A stretch of DNA of 64,000 nucleotides from Hemerocallis citrina. Taxonomy: Eukaryota > Streptophyta > Magnoliopsida > Asparagales > Asphodelaceae. This document shows positions 45,024 to 57,952 of the stretch, one piece after another. Within the stretch, counting starts at the first letter, position 1. Each line of letters begins with the position of its first letter. Below the pieces are notes generated by a model. The model worked only from the letters and a program-made list of their open reading frames with translations. It made no database searches and had not been told where the DNA came from. The stretch spans positions 249,303,073 through 249,367,072 of the forward strand of contig CM030358.1 of the NCBI GenBank assembly GCA_017893485.1. Reading direction: 5' to 3'. A program made the translations under genes and the position numbers.

Positions 45024-46674
45024 TGATGAACACAATATTATTCACATTTAGAAGCAATAATCTCATTATAAATGCACATTTAAAAGCTCTATATGTGGTA
45101 TTTAACTCTTATTTTCTCTTTTCCATAGGAAGCAGTCTATAACAGCAAAACGAAGCAAATTCAGGATTGTAAGGATGAAACACAGGAAACTGAAGAGATC
45201 AGTCGACTGATCATGCTTATAGGCGACTGGACAGAGGGAATCAAGTTTACACAACAGTCGACTGGGCTGATGAATCATGAAAATACTAAAGCCTTGACAC
45301 AGCCGACTTACATCCAGAGGCAGTCGACTGATAGGCGGCGGAGTAAACAGATAAGATATTCGAAGATTCATCCAAATCTAATTTCAAATCTATCTGAATC
45401 CAGATTTATGCAAATCAAATCTAGAGACTGGGGATTTCCAAGAGCACGTGGTTAACAGATAAGGAAGGAAAGAAGAAAAGAGAAAGAAATAAATCATCAA
45501 ATCAAACAAAGAAGGATTTTCCTGAAAAAGTGCAAAACCCTAATTCTCAGTCGTGTTCTATAAATATCAGAAAAGAAGCATTATTTAGACCTCTCTCGGT
45601 TGGCACTCTTCCAGGTTCCAAAACGATAGAACCACAAGAGTTTCTGAGCGTTCAAGTCATCAACAGGGGCATTATTCTATCGGCATCAAGGAAGGAGAAA
45701 GGAGATCCAGTATTCGAAGGCAGTCGACTGTGTGACAGCCAGTCGACCTCATTGCCGGACTTCATTAGTTTATTTCTTCTCCTTCTATTCTTTTATGTTG
45801 ATCATGTATTCAAACTTGTTGATTAATAAAAATATTATTATGTGGAACTAATTTTATAGTTGGGTAGATCGAAGCCGTAGTTATGTAGTGCTATATTCTT
45901 CTGAACTCTTTTATCTTACTTATTGATTGAATCCGTTTATATTGGTATAGATTGATGATAACCAAACTAGTTCTCGAAGTCTGAGAGCAGTCGACTGAGG
46001 TGAGAGCCAGTCGACTGACGTACAGAGCTTGAGAAATCCAAGTTGTATTACCATCTATCTGAATCTGTTATATGAGCATATTGAGACGACCCGTATCTCG
46101 TGCCCGTAATTGTAACAAAGGAATCTTTAGGGGTTCCTGGTTCAATCAACTTAAGGGATCTAGATCTGATACCAATTTCTAGAACCTTGAGTGTTTGTTC
46201 GTTTCCACTAATCTTATGTTTTCTTTAAGCACAACTTAGTAGATACCATGCTACACACTTAATGAAAGAAACGAATTAGAGTAGATACCATGCCTAATTC
46301 TTGGCCTAGGGAAACAGTACTTTAAGGAGTAGATACCATGCCCTTGAAGGGAACAAACATGAGTAATAAGAAGAAGTTCAGAAGGTGACTTAGCATTACT
46401 GACTATTGGTGGAGATCTAAACCCAACTACTTCATAAATATTTGTGATTCAACATTCCTTAATTTAGTTTTAATCTTTTTATTTCTTTTAGACTTCCAAA
46501 ACAACTCTTTATGATTTTTATTCTTTTTATTGATTAGTAAGTTAAAGTCTACAATCTCTGTGGGATCGACCCTTGCTATTGCTACGCTTTTCTAAACGAT
46601 TCGTGCACTTGCGAGGTTTTTATAATTTGTGTCTAGTTTTATCTATTTAATTAGGTATCTAGATTTGCACAACA
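45024..46674 (+). repeat. Athila 5' LTR
   Basis: 1651 bp, TGATGAAC to CACAACA. A TATAAATA box lies at 45559-45566. It holds four CAGTCGACTG-type pairs (45200/45220, 45300/45321, 45721/45740, 45988/46008) and one single box at 45255. In the R/U5 part AGTAGATACCATGC occurs three times (46238, 46280, 46328). Confidence 0.96.
45559..45566 (+). promoter_or_regulatory. TATA box of Athila LTR promoter
   Basis: TATAAATA sits in the LTR between the upstream paired boxes and the likely transcription start. The 3' LTR carries the same box at 53987-53994. It is the likely start region for genomic RNA. Confidence 0.65.
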
Positions 46675-46680
46675 AGTTTT

Positions 46681-46698
46681 TGGCGCCGCTGTCGGGGA
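46681..46698 (+). other. Athila primer-binding site (Asp tRNA type)
   Basis: TGGCGCCGCTGTCGGGGA starts six bases after the LTR. It is nearly the complement of the plant Asp tRNA 3' end, the usual Athila primer. Confidence 0.9.
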
Positions 46699-46791
46699 TT
46701 GTCTAGTATTTTAACTTACAGATCAGTAGGAAGTTTTTATTCTTTTAGTTTATTAATAAGTTTTTTCTTTTAGGTTACAGGATTTTGGTGG

Positions 46792-49700
46792 ATGCACGGA
46801 AGGAGATCACTTCGTCCAGAGCTACTACCAATTGACGCAGAAACAGAACGCACTTTGCACAGGTTAGGTCGACTGATTGCGACCAACCAGTCGACTGCTG
46901 CACGAACCCAGTCGACTGCTCAGAGACCTCAGTCACAAGAAATCATGGCAGAAGAAATACCCAATCGCGTACCAATGCAGGATAAATTTACACCTAAGAA
47001 CATTGAACAACCCTCCTGCATTGCGTATCAACCCAATGTCACAGGGAACATGCATCTATCTCCTCAGTTACTTAGTATGGTTCCCCATTTCAGTGGCAGA
47101 CCAGATGAAGAGCCTCATCTCCATTTACAAGATTTTTTCGATCTTTGCAGGACACAAAGCGTCCAAGGGCTTACCCCTGAGCAAATCAGGTTAATATTGT
47201 TTCCTTTTTCCTTAAAACTTAACGCTAAACTATGGTATAATTCTTTGGAACCAGGATCAATAAACTCATGGGAGCAATTGGCGACAAAGTTCTTAAAAGA
47301 ATTCTTTCCAGCCCAAAAGACCAAACAGCTGAAAAGGGAGATTCAACTCTTCCAACAAAAGGATGGAGATTTATTTTTTGAAGCATGGAAAGATTTCAAG
47401 AACAAACTTGTCAAGTGTCCAACACACAACATGCCTAAAGATGATCAGGTACAAGCTTTTTATGAAGGTTTAAATGATACTAATAAGGCAATTGTGGATT
47501 CAGCTTGCAACAGGATCTTGATGAGGAAAAACGGCGAAGAGGCCATAGAACTGTTTGAAGAACTCAGCGAGAATTCACAACAATTCTCAACATGGAGGGG
47601 CCCTTCGAAAAAACAGGGAGTTTATGAAATTTCTAGTAGCAATAATATTCAATTGGAAATGGTAAACATGAATAAGAAAATTGATATGCTTGTTAATGCA
47701 ATGTCCATGATGGGTGGAGTTAAAAATCAAACAAATGAAATTTGTGCAATTTGTTCTCATGTAGATCACACCACTGATACATGTCCCATGTCTTCTTTCA
47801 CAGATCAGGAGCATGCAAACTATGTAGGTCGAGGAATATTTCCACCAAAGAACAACCCATTCTCAAACACATACAACCCAGGGTGGAGGAACCATCCAAA
47901 CTTCTCATGGAGCAATAATCAGAATAATCAAGGGACTCAATTCACACAAGGACATGCACGAAACTTCCAAATGGGAAGTGGGGTTGATAGGCCAGTTCAA
48001 GAACAGAAGAAGTTGGATTTTGAATCCACCGTTCTTCAATTGCTCCAACAACAACATCAAACAAGCAACCAACAAGGGCAAGCAATTCAGAAGTTGGAAA
48101 CACAGATTGGCCAAATTGCTAAAGAATTAAGCGAGCGAAAGGCAGGGGAACTTCCATCACAAACTATACCAAACCCTGGAGGCCAAGAACAGCTCAAGGC
48201 AGTCACAACATTAAGAAGTGGTAAGATAATTGACAACAAAGTTGGAACACACACTGAAGAAAAAGAAGAACAACCATCAAAAATTGTGGGGTCCAACAAG
48301 GTAAGTGAAAAAGAAAGAACAGTTTTGCCACCATTCCCTCAAAGGTTCGTCAAACAAAAGAAAGATCAACATTTATTTGACATCTTTGAAACTCTCAGAA
48401 AGGTAGAAATTAATATCCCCCTACTTGATGCTATTAAACAAATTCCCTCTTATGCTAAATTTTTGAAAGAATGTTGTACTCACAAAAGAACATTTCAGGT
48501 TAGGGAGGATGTGGCTTTGACAGAAGAAGTGAGCGCTGTCTTATTAAGAAAATTACCTCCTAAATTAAAAGACCCAGGTAGTTTTACTATTCCTTGCAGG
48601 ATTGGCGAGCACTTCTTTGAGAAAGCACTACTAGACTTGGGAGCAAGCATCAATCTTCTCCCATACACCATCTATGAAAAGGTAGGATTGGGGGAACTCC
48701 AACCAACATCCATCACGTTACAATTGGCAGATCGCAGTATCAAAAGACCTAGAGGTATTTTGGAAGATGTCCTAGTTCAGGTAAACGATTTCATTTTGCC
48801 TGCTGATTTTGTTGTGTTAGACATGGAGGAATCTTCAATGCCATCTTCTCTACCAATCATTTTAGGTAGGCCCTTTATGAGTACGGCTGATATAAAAATT
48901 TGTGTTAAAAAGGGTACCATAAGCATGAAAATAAATGGAGAGAAGGTTGAATTTAAAATGTTTGATACACTGAAATTTCCACATAATGATCATGAATGCT
49001 ATAATGTTGATGTGGTGCAGGATATTGTTGATCAAACATTTCAGGTACATAGCGTTGAACCATTACAGGCCATAATTACACAATCTCTAACTTTATCTAA
49101 TGATGAACAGGAATATGATGACTGGGAGATTGCAGAGACAATACATCATCTTGACACTTCACAGTCATACTCAGGTAAGTTTGCACCAGTATTTGAAAAA
49201 TTGGTGACTGATGACATTTTTATTTCTGCAGACAAGTCGACTGGTGCACTGGACATGTCGACTGCTGCAGGGGATCAGCCGACTGTCCAGACTGCTACCA
49301 GGGACCAGTCGACTGCACCAAGACCTACAGACCCAGAGCTTAAGCAGTTGCCCGACCATTTGAAGCACGCATATTTGGGCGAGAACCAGACGCTACCAGT
49401 GATAATTGCTGCGAATCTAAGTGCACAGGAAGAAGATAAGCTGCTAAAGGTATTACGAGAACACAAGAATGCAATAGGATGGACCATTGCAGATATCAAG
49501 GGAATAAGTCCATCCAAATGCATGCATCGAATACTCCTTGAAAACAATGCAAAACCAAGCAGGGAGGCACAGAGAAGGCTTAACCCAAACATGAAGGAAG
49601 TGGTAAGAGCAGAGATTTTGAAGCTACTAGATGTTGGCATTATCTACCCTATCTCAGATAGCAAATGGGTAAGTCATATACATGTAGTGCCTAAGAAAAG

Positions 49701-52293
49701 TAGAGTCACAGTGGTGACAAATGAAGAGAATGAGCTTATCCCTACTAGAGTGACCACAGGATGGAGGGTATGCATTGATTATAGGAAACTGAACAATGAA
49801 ACCAGGAAAGATCACTTCCCTCTTCCTTTTATTGATCAAATGTTAGAAAGATTAGCAGGATATAGTCATTATTGTTTTTTAGATGGTTATAGTGGCTATA
49901 ATCAAATTGCTATTGCTCCAGAAGATCAAGAAAAAACCACTTTTACATGTCCTTTTGGTACTTTTGCATACAGGAGGATGCCCTTTGGATTGTGCAATGC
50001 TCCAGCTACATTTCAAAGATGCATGATGAGTATATTTTCAGACATGGTGGAAAGGTTCATCGAGGTATTTATGGATGACTTTAGTGTTTTTGGATCTTGT
50101 TTTGATGAATGCCTTAACCATTTGCAGCTTGTGCTTAAAAGATGTGAAGAATGCAACTTAGTACTGAATTGGGAAAAGTGCCATTTCATGGTACAACAAG
50201 GTATTGTGTTGGGACATGTGGTGTCCAAAAGGGGAATAGAGGTAAACAAAGCGAAAATAGATATAATATCAAAACTACCCCCTCCCACTACAGTTAAGGG
50301 TGTTAGGAGTTTTCTAGGACATGCAGGGTTCTATAGAAGATTCATAAAAGATTTTTCAAAAATCTCCAAACCCCTTTGTGACTTGTTAGCTAAGGATGTT
50401 GAGTTTGTATGGACAGAAGAGTGCACAAATGCTTTTATGACATTAAAAAATCTTCTCATTTCTGCACCTATTGTCATGGCACCAGATTGGAGCCATCCTT
50501 TCGAGCTTATGTGTGATGCAAGTGATTATGCTTTAGTGGCTGTTTTAGGTCAAAGAATCAATAAGAAACCCCATGTTATTTACTATGCTTCTCGAACTTT
50601 AAACGATGCGCAGCTAAATTATTCCACTACTGAAAAAGAAATGTTAGCTGTTATTTTTGCTATGGAGAAGTTTAGATCATATTTAATTGGTTCTAAAGTT
50701 ATTGTTTTTACTGACCATGCTGCCTTGAGATATTTGTTTGCTAAAAAGGATGCTAAGCCTAGGTTGATCAGATGGGTGCTGTTGCTTCAAGAATTCGATC
50801 TTGAGATTAGAGATAAAAAAGGAAGCGACAATGTTGTTGCAGATCACATGTCCAGGCTACTACAGGAGGAAGAGAGAATTGTGCCCCCACTTAATGAAAC
50901 TTTCCCAGATGAACATCTCTTTGAAATAAACATACCCTCGGGGCAGTCGACTGGTAACAGGACCAGTCGACTGGTACCTCACTGCTCAAATTTTTCATGG
51001 TTTGCTGACATTGTAAATTATCTAACCGCTCATGTTTTCCCTCCAGGTATGACAAGTCAGGAAAGAAAGAGACTGGTGGCTCTATGCAAGCACTACTATT
51101 GGGATGATCCTTATTTGTTCAAATTTTGTCCTGATCAAATTATAAGAAGATGTGTGGCAGAAGAAGAGCAATTGAGTATTCTACAACATTGCCACCAATA
51201 TGCATGTGGAGGACATTTTGGACCAAAAAGAACAGCACTCAAGGTATTACAATCTGGATTTTATTGGCCTAAAGTATTCAAAGATGCTTTTTCCTTTTGC
51301 AGGACTTGTGACAAGTGCCAAAGGACAGGCAATATCTCTTCTAGAAATCAAATGCCACTGCAAAACATCCAAGTAATCGAGCTTTTTGATGTTTGGGGAA
51401 TCGACTTCATGGGTCCATTTCCTAACTCATTTGGTTATTTATATATACTTGTTGGTGTGGATTATGTGTCTAAATGGGTCGAGGCTGTCCCCTCACGAAC
51501 TAATGATCACAAAGTTGTTGTCAAGTTTTTGCAGGAAAACATTTTCACTAGGTTTGGTACACCACGAGCAATAATAAGTGATGGAGGAAGCCACTTCAAT
51601 AACTTTCCTTTTGCTTCTTTGATGAAGAAGTATGGTATTACACATAGAGTGGGCACCCCATATCATCCTCAAACTAGTGGGCAGGTGGAGATTAGCAACA
51701 GAGAAATCAAGAGCATTTTGGGAAAGACAGTCAACACAAGGAGGAAGGATTGGTCGCTGCGCTTGAATGATGCCTTATGGGCCTACCGAACAGCATACAA
51801 AACACCCATTGGCATGTCACCATACCGTTTGGTTTTTGGCAAAGCCTGTCATCTTCCAGTGGAGTTGGAGCACAAAGCGTATTGGGCCATCAAAAGGTTC
51901 AATTTTGATATGAAACAAGCAGGTGACAAAAGAAGGTTGCAACTGAATGAGCTTGAAGAGTTGAGGCACGATGCTTATGAGAATGCAAAATTGTACAAGG
52001 AAAAGACAAAGTTGTACCATGACAAACAGCTAGCAAGGAAGGAGTTTTATGAAGGACAGAAGGTATTGATATACAACTCAAGATTAAGACTTTTTCCAGG
52101 CAAGCTTATGTCAAGATGGTATGGGCCATATACTGTAACAAGAGTCTTTCCACATGGAGCATTGGAGGTTCATAGCAAAGAAAAGAATCAAACATTTAAG
52201 GTGAACGGGCATAGAGCGAAGCCATACATAGAGATGAGCATTGAACCGCAAGAGGAAGATGTGAATCTTCAATCCATTCAATACATCGCATGA
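46792..52293 (+). CDS. Athila Gag-Pol polyprotein, single intact ORF of 1833 residues
   Basis: Gag core at about residues 100-270 ([34 protein letters not shown]), zinc knuckle [14 protein letters not shown] from Cys318, protease [12 protein letters not shown] (Asp615; D-L-G is normal in Athila). RT has [28 protein letters not shown] and FMDDFSVFG (Asp1095, Asp1096). RNase H has LMCDASDYA (Asp1242), TEKEMLAV and [10 protein letters not shown]. Integrase has an HHCC finger ([13 protein letters not shown] to CRTCDKCQ) and catalytic Asp1538, Asp1597 and Glu1633, with 35 residues between the last two. No stop or frameshift. CAGTCGACTG boxes lie inside the ORF near codons 26-43, 815-842 and 1385-1394, in low-conservation linkers, adding QST or TSRL residues. 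The ATG at 46792 is the first after the PBS in this frame. Confidence 0.96.
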   Translation: MHGRRSLRPELLPIDAETERTLHRLGRLIATNQSTAARTQSTAQRPQSQEIMAEEIPNRVPMQDKFTPKNIEQPSCIAYQPNVTGNMHLSPQLLSMVPHFSGRPDEEPHLHLQDFFDLCRTQSVQGLTPEQIRLILFPFSLKLNAKLWYNSLEPGSINSWEQLATKFLKEFFPAQKTKQLKREIQLFQQKDGDLFFEAWKDFKNKLVKCPTHNMPKDDQVQAFYEGLNDTNKAIVDSACNRILMRKNGEEAIELFEELSENSQQFSTWRGPSKKQGVYEISSSNNIQLEMVNMNKKIDMLVNAMSMMGGVKNQTNEICAICSHVDHTTDTCPMSSFTDQEHANYVGRGIFPPKNNPFSNTYNPGWRNHPNFSWSNNQNNQGTQFTQGHARNFQMGSGVDRPVQEQKKLDFESTVLQLLQQQHQTSNQQGQAIQKLETQIGQIAKELSERKAGELPSQTIPNPGGQEQLKAVTTLRSGKIIDNKVGTHTEEKEEQPSKIVGSNKVSEKERTVLPPFPQRFVKQKKDQHLFDIFETLRKVEINIPLLDAIKQIPSYAKFLKECCTHKRTFQVREDVALTEEVSAVLLRKLPPKLKDPGSFTIPCRIGEHFFEKALLDLGASINLLPYTIYEKVGLGELQPTSITLQLADRSIKRPRGILEDVLVQVNDFILPADFVVLDMEESSMPSSLPIILGRPFMSTADIKICVKKGTISMKINGEKVEFKMFDTLKFPHNDHECYNVDVVQDIVDQTFQVHSVEPLQAIITQSLTLSNDEQEYDDWEIAETIHHLDTSQSYSGKFAPVFEKLVTDDIFISADKSTGALDMSTAAGDQPTVQTATRDQSTAPRPTDPELKQLPDHLKHAYLGENQTLPVIIAANLSAQEEDKLLKVLREHKNAIGWTIADIKGISPSKCMHRILLENNAKPSREAQRRLNPNMKEVVRAEILKLLDVGIIYPISDSKWVSHIHVVPKKSRVTVVTNEENELIPTRVTTGWRVCIDYRKLNNETRKDHFPLPFIDQMLERLAGYSHYCFLDGYSGYNQIAIAPEDQEKTTFTCPFGTFAYRRMPFGLCNAPATFQRCMMSIFSDMVERFIEVFMDDFSVFGSCFDECLNHLQLVLKRCEECNLVLNWEKCHFMVQQGIVLGHVVSKRGIEVNKAKIDIISKLPPPTTVKGVRSFLGHAGFYRRFIKDFSKISKPLCDLLAKDVEFVWTEECTNAFMTLKNLLISAPIVMAPDWSHPFELMCDASDYALVAVLGQRINKKPHVIYYASRTLNDAQLNYSTTEKEMLAVIFAMEKFRSYLIGSKVIVFTDHAALRYLFAKKDAKPRLIRWVLLLQEFDLEIRDKKGSDNVVADHMSRLLQEEERIVPPLNETFPDEHLFEINIPSGQSTGNRTSRLVPHCSNFSWFADIVNYLTAHVFPPGMTSQERKRLVALCKHYYWDDPYLFKFCPDQIIRRCVAEEEQLSILQHCHQYACGGHFGPKRTALKVLQSGFYWPKVFKDAFSFCRTCDKCQRTGNISSRNQMPLQNIQVIELFDVWGIDFMGPFPNSFGYLYILVGVDYVSKWVEAVPSRTNDHKVVVKFLQENIFTRFGTPRAIISDGGSHFNNFPFASLMKKYGITHRVGTPYHPQTSGQVEISNREIKSILGKTVNTRRKDWSLRLNDALWAYRTAYKTPIGMSPYRLVFGKACHLPVELEHKAYWAIKRFNFDMKQAGDKRRLQLNELEELRHDAYENAKLYKEKTKLYHDKQLARKEFYEGQKVLIYNSRLRLFPGKLMSRWYGPYTVTRVFPHGALEVHSKEKNQTFKVNGHRAKPYIEMSIEPQEEDVNLQSIQYIA
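46866..46918 (+). repeat. Triplet of AGTCGACTG boxes in Athila gag
   Basis: Boxes start at 46866 (AGGTCGACTG), 46888 and 46909 (both CAGTCGACTG), spacing 22 and 21 bp. The first is read as Gly-Arg-Leu, the other two as Gln-Ser-Thr, so the reading frame of the box differs. Confidence 0.9.
49234..49315 (+). repeat. Four boxes in the Athila protease-RT linker
   Basis: AAGTCGACTG (49234), ATGTCGACTG (49255), CAGCCGACTG (49276) and CAGTCGACTG (49306), with spacings 21, 21 and 30 bp. They encode KST, MST, QPT and QST in a linker with no recognised domain. Confidence 0.9.
50944..50973 (+). repeat. Box pair in the Athila RNase H-integrase linker
   Basis: Two perfect CAGTCGACTG boxes at 50944 and 50964 (20 bp), read in different frames (QST, then TSRL). 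Confidence 0.9.
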
Positions 52294-52744
52294 ACTCATC
52301 AAGTCTAGCTGACGACAGAAAACACAGCGCTTATTGGGAGGCAACCCAATTTTTCAGGGGAGTATTTACACTTTCCCTTTATTTTCTTTCAGTTATTCAT
52401 TATTATTTTTCTTTGAGTTATTTTTATTTTTAGATTCTCCTTACTAGATGTGACATATGCCTATTTTTAAATTTTCTTTCGAACATTGAGGACAATGTTC
52501 CATCTAAGTTTGGGGGTATTGGGGTTAGTTATATTTATCATCTTTTTGAATTTTTTTAGGATAAACAATTTCTTATAAAGTAAGAAGAAGGATACCTATT
52601 TACTTTAGGATTGTTGAGTTTCATAACTTCCATACAAAATTATATGAGTCATGCAATTATACATAATAAACAAATGTGATGCTTTTTCTGGTTATTATTC
52701 CCTTTAGATCTAGTCCTAAATTGAGTTTAAGTAAATAGAGTGAT

Positions 52745-52881
<137 letters not shown>

Positions 52882-53088
52882 TTGAATAAAGTCAATCTAC
52901 TCCAATGTTTTGAGTGCTTAGTAACTAGGGGTATTCATCACCAATGTTTACCTTTACGTCAAACGGCAACTTGAAATATGAGTATGCAAAGCACTTTAGA
53001 GTTTGTGGCTCGCTGAGTAACCGGGTGGATTCATCACAAATGTTTCGCATTCGCGTAAAAAGGCAAGTGACAACTTTTAGAGAAGCGA

Positions 53089-53091
<3 letters not shown>

Positions 53092-53151
<60 letters not shown>
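53092..53151. repeat. 60-base poly-A tract
   Basis: Uninterrupted A run inside the Athila 3' non-coding region, not at an element end. Its exact length may be uncertain. Confidence 0.9.
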
Positions 53152-53155
<4 letters not shown>

Positions 53156-53437
53156 AGTTTGCTACTCGGTTTGTAGTAGAAAAAAGGGGATAATCACAGA
53201 TTGAGTAATTACATACTATAACTATAATTAATTGCATGACAAGTGTAGTTGAGTTTGGAGTTATGAATAAACAATTGCACTAGAGAAAGTGGGTACGTTT
53301 AATTTTACTTTATCTGAAATTGTTTATACCTTTCTATGTTGATGCCCGCATAATAAGAACTCTTGGTGGTTGAGGCTGTTATTATTATTATACCCTTGTT
53401 CATAATTCTAGTTTGCTTGAGGACAAGCAAAAATCTA

Positions 53438-53451
53438 AGTTTGGGGGTATT
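53438..53451 (+). other. Athila polypurine tract
   Basis: AGTTTGGGGGTATT directly precedes the 3' LTR. It is the primer site for plus-strand synthesis and is typical of Athila. Confidence 0.8.
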
Positions 53452-55102
53452 TGATGAACACAATATTATTCACATTTAGAAGCAATAATCTCATTATAAA
53501 TGCACATTTAAAAGCTCTATATGTGGTATTTAACTCTTATTTTCTCTTTTCCATAGGAAGCAGTCTATAACAGCAAAACGAAACAAATTCAGGATTGTAA
53601 GGATGAAACACAGGAAACTGAAGAGATCAGTCGACTGATCATGCTTATAGGCGACTGGACAGAGGGAATCAAGTTTACACAACAGTCGACTGGGCTGATG
53701 AATCATGAAAATACTAAAGCCTTGACACAGCCGACTTACATCCAGAGGCAGTCGACTGATAGGCGGCGGAGTAAACAGATAAGATATTCGAAGATTCATC
53801 CAAATCTAATTTCAAATCTATCTGAATCCAGATTTATGCAAATCAAATCTAGAGACTGGGGATTTCCAAGAGCACGTGGTTAACAGATAAGGAAGGAAAG
53901 AAGAAAAGAGAAAGAAATAAATCATCAAATCAAACAAAGAAGGATTTTCCTGAAAAAGTGCAAAACCCTAATTCTCAGCCGTGTTCTATAAATATCAGAA
54001 AAGAAGCATTATTTAGACCTCTCTCGGTTGGCACTCTTCCAGGTTCCAAAACGATTGAATCACAAGAGTTTCTGAGCGTTCAAGTCATCAACAGGGGCAT
54101 TATTCTATCGGCATCAAGGAAGGAGAAAGGAGATCCAGTATTCGAAGGCAGTCGACTGTGTGACAGCCAGTCGACCTCATTGCCGGACTTCATTAGTTTA
54201 TTTCTTCTCCTTCTATTCTTTTATGTTGATCATGTATTCAAACTTGTTGATTAATAAAAATATTATTATGTGGAACTAATTTTATAGTTGGGTAGATCGA
54301 AGCCGTAGTTATGTAGTGCTATATTCTTCTGAACTCTTTTATCTTACTTATTGATTGAATCCGTTTATATTGGTATAGATTGATGATAACCAAACTAGTT
54401 CTCGAAGTCTGAGAGCAGTCGACTGAGGTGAGAGCCAGTCGACTGACGTACAGAGCTTGAGAAATCCAAGTTGTATTACCATCTATCTGAATCTGTTATA
54501 TGAGCATATTGAGACGACCCGTATCTCGTGCCCGTAATTGTAACAAAGGAATCTTTAGGGGTTCCTGGTTCAATCAACTTAAGGGATCTAGATCTGATAC
54601 CAATTTCTAGAACCTTGAGTGTTTGTTCGTTTCCACTAATCTTATGTTTTCTTTAAGCACAACTTAGTAGATACCATGCTACACACTTAATGAAAGAAAC
54701 GAATTAGAGTAGATACCATGCCTAATTCTTGGCCTAGGGAAACAGTACTTTAAGGAGTAGATACCATGCCCTTGAAGGGAACAAACATGAGTAATAAGAA
54801 GAAGTTCAGAAGGTGACTTAGCATTACTGACTATTGGTGGAGATCTAAACCCAACTACTTCATAAATATTTGTGATTCAACATTCCTTAATTTAGTTTTA
54901 ATCTTTTTATTTCTTTTAGACTTCCAAAACAACTCTTTATGATTTTTATTCTTTTTATTGATTAGTAAGTTAAAGTCTACAATCTCTGTGGGATCGACCC
55001 TTGCTATTGTTACGCTTTTCTAAACGATTCGTGCACTTGCAAGGTTTTTATAATTTGTGTCTAGTTTTATCTATTTAATTAGGTATCTAGATTTGCACAA
55101 CA
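53452..55102 (+). repeat. Athila 3' LTR
   Basis: 1651 bp, with six substitutions relative to the 5' LTR by hand count. All paired boxes are conserved at the same positions (53628/53648, 53683, 53728/53749, 54149/54168, 54416/54436). Confidence 0.96.
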
Positions 55103-55107
55103 AGAAG
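55103..55107. repeat. Right 5-bp target duplication of the Athila element
   Basis: AGAAG, an exact copy of 45019-45023. Confidence 0.9.
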
Positions 55108-56240
55108 AAGGATGGGTCAATGAGGATGTGCATTGACTACAGGGATTTGAATAGGGTGACTATTCAGAACAAGTATCCACTTCTGCGGATTGATGATTTT
55201 TTCGACAGGCTTCAGGGAGCAGCTATGTTTTCGAAGATTGATTTGAGATCAGGGTATCATCAGGTTCGAGTCAAGGAGGAAGATGTGAGTAAGACAGCTT
55301 TCAGGACTCGTCATGGGCACTATGAGTTTTTGGTGATGCCATTCGGGTTGACGAATGTTCCAGTCATGTTCATGGATATGATGAACCAGATTTTGAGGCC
55401 ATTTATTGACTCCTTCGTAGTGGTCTTCATAGACGATATTTTGGTGTATTCGAAGTCGGAGGAGGAGCATTCTATGCACTTGACAGTGGTACTACAGAAA
55501 TTGCAGGAGTATAGCTTGTATGCCAAGTTGTCGAAGTGTGAGTTTTGGAAGTTTGAGGTAGCTTTCCTTGGTCATATCCTTTCTAAGAAGGGAGTGGCCA
55601 CTGATCCTCAAAAGGTGGAAGCAGTAAAGGATTGGCCCAGGCCAACGTCTGTGAAGGAAGTCAGGATTTTCTTGGGTTTGGCTGGATACTACAGGAGATT
55701 CATCCAAGGTTATTCTCAGATTGCAGTTCCTTTGACAGGCTTGACCCGGAAGAATGTGGCATTTTCATGGACTGATAAGTGTGAGGCGAGTTTCCTTGAG
55801 TTAAAGGAGAGGTTGACTACTGCACCTATCTTAGCTTTTCCTCAAGCTGGAAAGGATTATGATATCTTCAGTGATACGTCTCTCAGAGGTTTGGATTGTG
55901 TCTTGATGCAATAAGGTAAGGTTATTGCTTATGGTTCGAGGCAATTGCTCCGCATGAGAAGAATTATCCGACACATGATTTGGACCTAGCAGCTATTATC
56001 TTTGCCTTGAAGTAGTGGAGGTATTATGTTTATGGTGAGAAGGTCAACATGTACACTGACCACAAGAGCCTGAAGTACATATATCAACAGAATGATCTAA
56101 ATCTTCGGCAGAGAAGATGGTTGGAAGTATTGGAAGACATTCATCCTAAGATCAAGTATCATCCGGGCAAGGCGAATTTGGTAGCTAATGGACATAGCAG
56201 GAAGAGTATTTTATCAAGTTTGATCACTACTCGAAGCGAG
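55108..56240 (+). pseudogene. Tekay RT and RNase H, distal part
   Basis: RT resumes after the Athila element with [52 protein letters not shown], then the polymerase motif FIDDILVYS (near 55425-55450) and [24 protein letters not shown] at 55912-55914 after GLDCVLMQ and a frameshift near 55945 break RNase H. Its later part shows MYTDHKSLKYIYQQNDLNLR and HPGKANLVANGHSRK. This is the downstream half of a gene split by transposition, and it was already decaying. Confidence 0.9.
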
Positions 56241-57557
56241 TTGGCAGCAGAGATTGATCAGGCAGGTATCGAGGTGGTGCTGCAGGGTTTGGGGGCATCT
56301 TTGGCTCAGATGAGGCTACAGCCTTCCTTGAGAGAGAGGATTGTGGAATGTCAGAGATCAGATTCAGAGATTCAGAAGATGCAGCAACAGGTTTCAGAAG
56401 GCAAGCTATCAGAGTTTCGTGTCCAAGATGGAATTCTTTGGATGGGTGAAAGGTTGTGTGTTCCGAATAATGCAGATTTGAGAGAGAGTATCTTGCAAGA
56501 AGCACACAGTACCCTGTTGTCAGTACATCCTAGAGGCACAAAGATGTACAAGGACATCAAACAACACTTTTGGTGGTCTGGTATGAAGAGAGATGTGGCA
56601 TATTTCGTGGCAAGGTGTCTAACTTGTCAACAGATCAAAGCAGAAAATCAGAAACCTGGAGGTTTGTTGCAGCCATTGCCCATTCCGGAGTGGAAATGGG
56701 AGAATATCAGTATGGATTTCATCACGGGTTTTCCGAGAAGTTCGAAGGGCAATGACTCGATTTGGGTTATTGTGGACCGTTTGACTAAGTCGGCTCACTT
56801 TCTGGCCATGAAGATTACTTGGTCGTTGAAGAAATTGGCTGAGTTGTACATTAGTGAGATTGTGAGGCTTCATGGAGTTCCTGTGTCGATTATTTCTGAT
56901 AGGGATGCAAGGTTCACCTCAAGGTTTTGGAAGAGCCTACAAGCAGCTTTAGGCACCAGAACTGGTTTCAGTACCGCTTTCCATCCGCAGACTGACGGTC
57001 AGACTGAGAGGGTGAATCAAGTGCTGGAAGATATGCTGAGGGCTTGTGTTATGGATTTCGGTGGTAGCTGGGAGAGATACTTGGCATTGGTTGAGTTTGC
57101 TTATAACAACAGTTACCATGCGAGTATCGGAATGGCGTCGTATGAGGCTTTGTATGGGCGGAGGTGCAAGACACTTGTTTGTTGGTACGAGGTTGGCGAG
57201 AGGCAGATGTTTGGTCCTGAGATCGTGCAGCAGACATCAGAGCAGATTGAGCTGATTCGCAAGAGGTTGGTTGAGGCTCAAAGTCGGCAGAAGAGTTACG
57301 CTAATACTCGACGAAGGGACCTGGAGTTTGAGGTTGGGGATGCAGTTTTCCTCAAGGTGTCTCCGACCAAAGGAGTGATCAGATTTGGTAAGGGAGGCAA
57401 GTTGGCACCAAGGTATATTGGGCTAAACAGGATCATGGAGCGGTTTGGCAAGACAGCATATAGGTTGGAGCTTCCTGAGGAGTTGGCACAGGTGCATGAT
57501 GTGTTCCACGTGTCATTGTTGAGAAAGTATGTGCCAATCAAAATTATCAGTTGGTAG
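56241..57557 (+). pseudogene. Tekay integrase
   Basis: Open and in frame with the preceding RNase H tail (56049-57557). It contains the HHCC finger (EAHST..SVHPRGTKMYKDIK to ARCLTCQQIKAE), the core with SMDFITGFP, VDRLTKSAHFL, IISDRDARFTSRFW and FHPQTDGQTERVNQ (the D, D, E catalytic set is present), and the GPX-like GKLAPRYIG..R with HDVFHVSLLRKYVP. A frameshift near 57540 detaches the chromodomain. The core itself looks undamaged despite the age of the element. Confidence 0.9.
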
Positions 57558-57751
57558 AGGTTCCTGAAGGTCTACAGGTGAACTTGAGTTATAAGGAACA
57601 GCCTGTGGAGATCGTTGACCGTAGAGAGAAAGTTCTTAGGAGTAAAGTGATACCTATGGTCAAGGTGATGTGGAGGAATCAGCAGTTCGAGGAGGCTACT
57701 TGGGAGCCAGAGGATCGCATGCAGAAGGATTTTTCTGAGCTTTTTGTATGA
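57558..57751 (+). pseudogene. Tekay integrase chromodomain
   Basis: VEIVDRREKVLRSKVIPMVK followed by WRNQQFEEATWEPEDRMQ is a typical chromovirus chromodomain, thought to guide integration to heterochromatin. It is out of frame with the integrase core by one indel and ends with KDFSELFV then TGA. Confidence 0.85.
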
Positions 57752-57952
57752 TTGTATCTTATTTGTGTAATGGTATTTCTTTGGATGATTGTACTATTAG
57801 ATTGAGTTGTATTTCTTTTATTTGATTATGTCCTTCTATGTAAATGTTTTGAATTATGGTTCAATTATGAAATTTCAATTTCTTTGTTTATTCTTGTTTT
57901 GGACCCCATTAACAATAGATCCGAGGACAAAACTCTTCTAAGGAGGGATTGA
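57752..57952 (+). other. Tekay 3' untranslated region and polypurine tract
   Basis: AT-rich spacer ending in AAGGAGGGATTGA (57940-57952), the polypurine tract before the 3' LTR. GGACCCCATTAACAATAGATC precedes it, as in many chromoviruses. Confidence 0.7.

Noticed and set aside
45102..45826. ORFs inside the Athila LTR, repeated in the 3' LTR
   Set aside because: They overlap the promoter and U3 region and match no gag or accessory protein. Their identity in both LTRs simply reflects LTR duplication.
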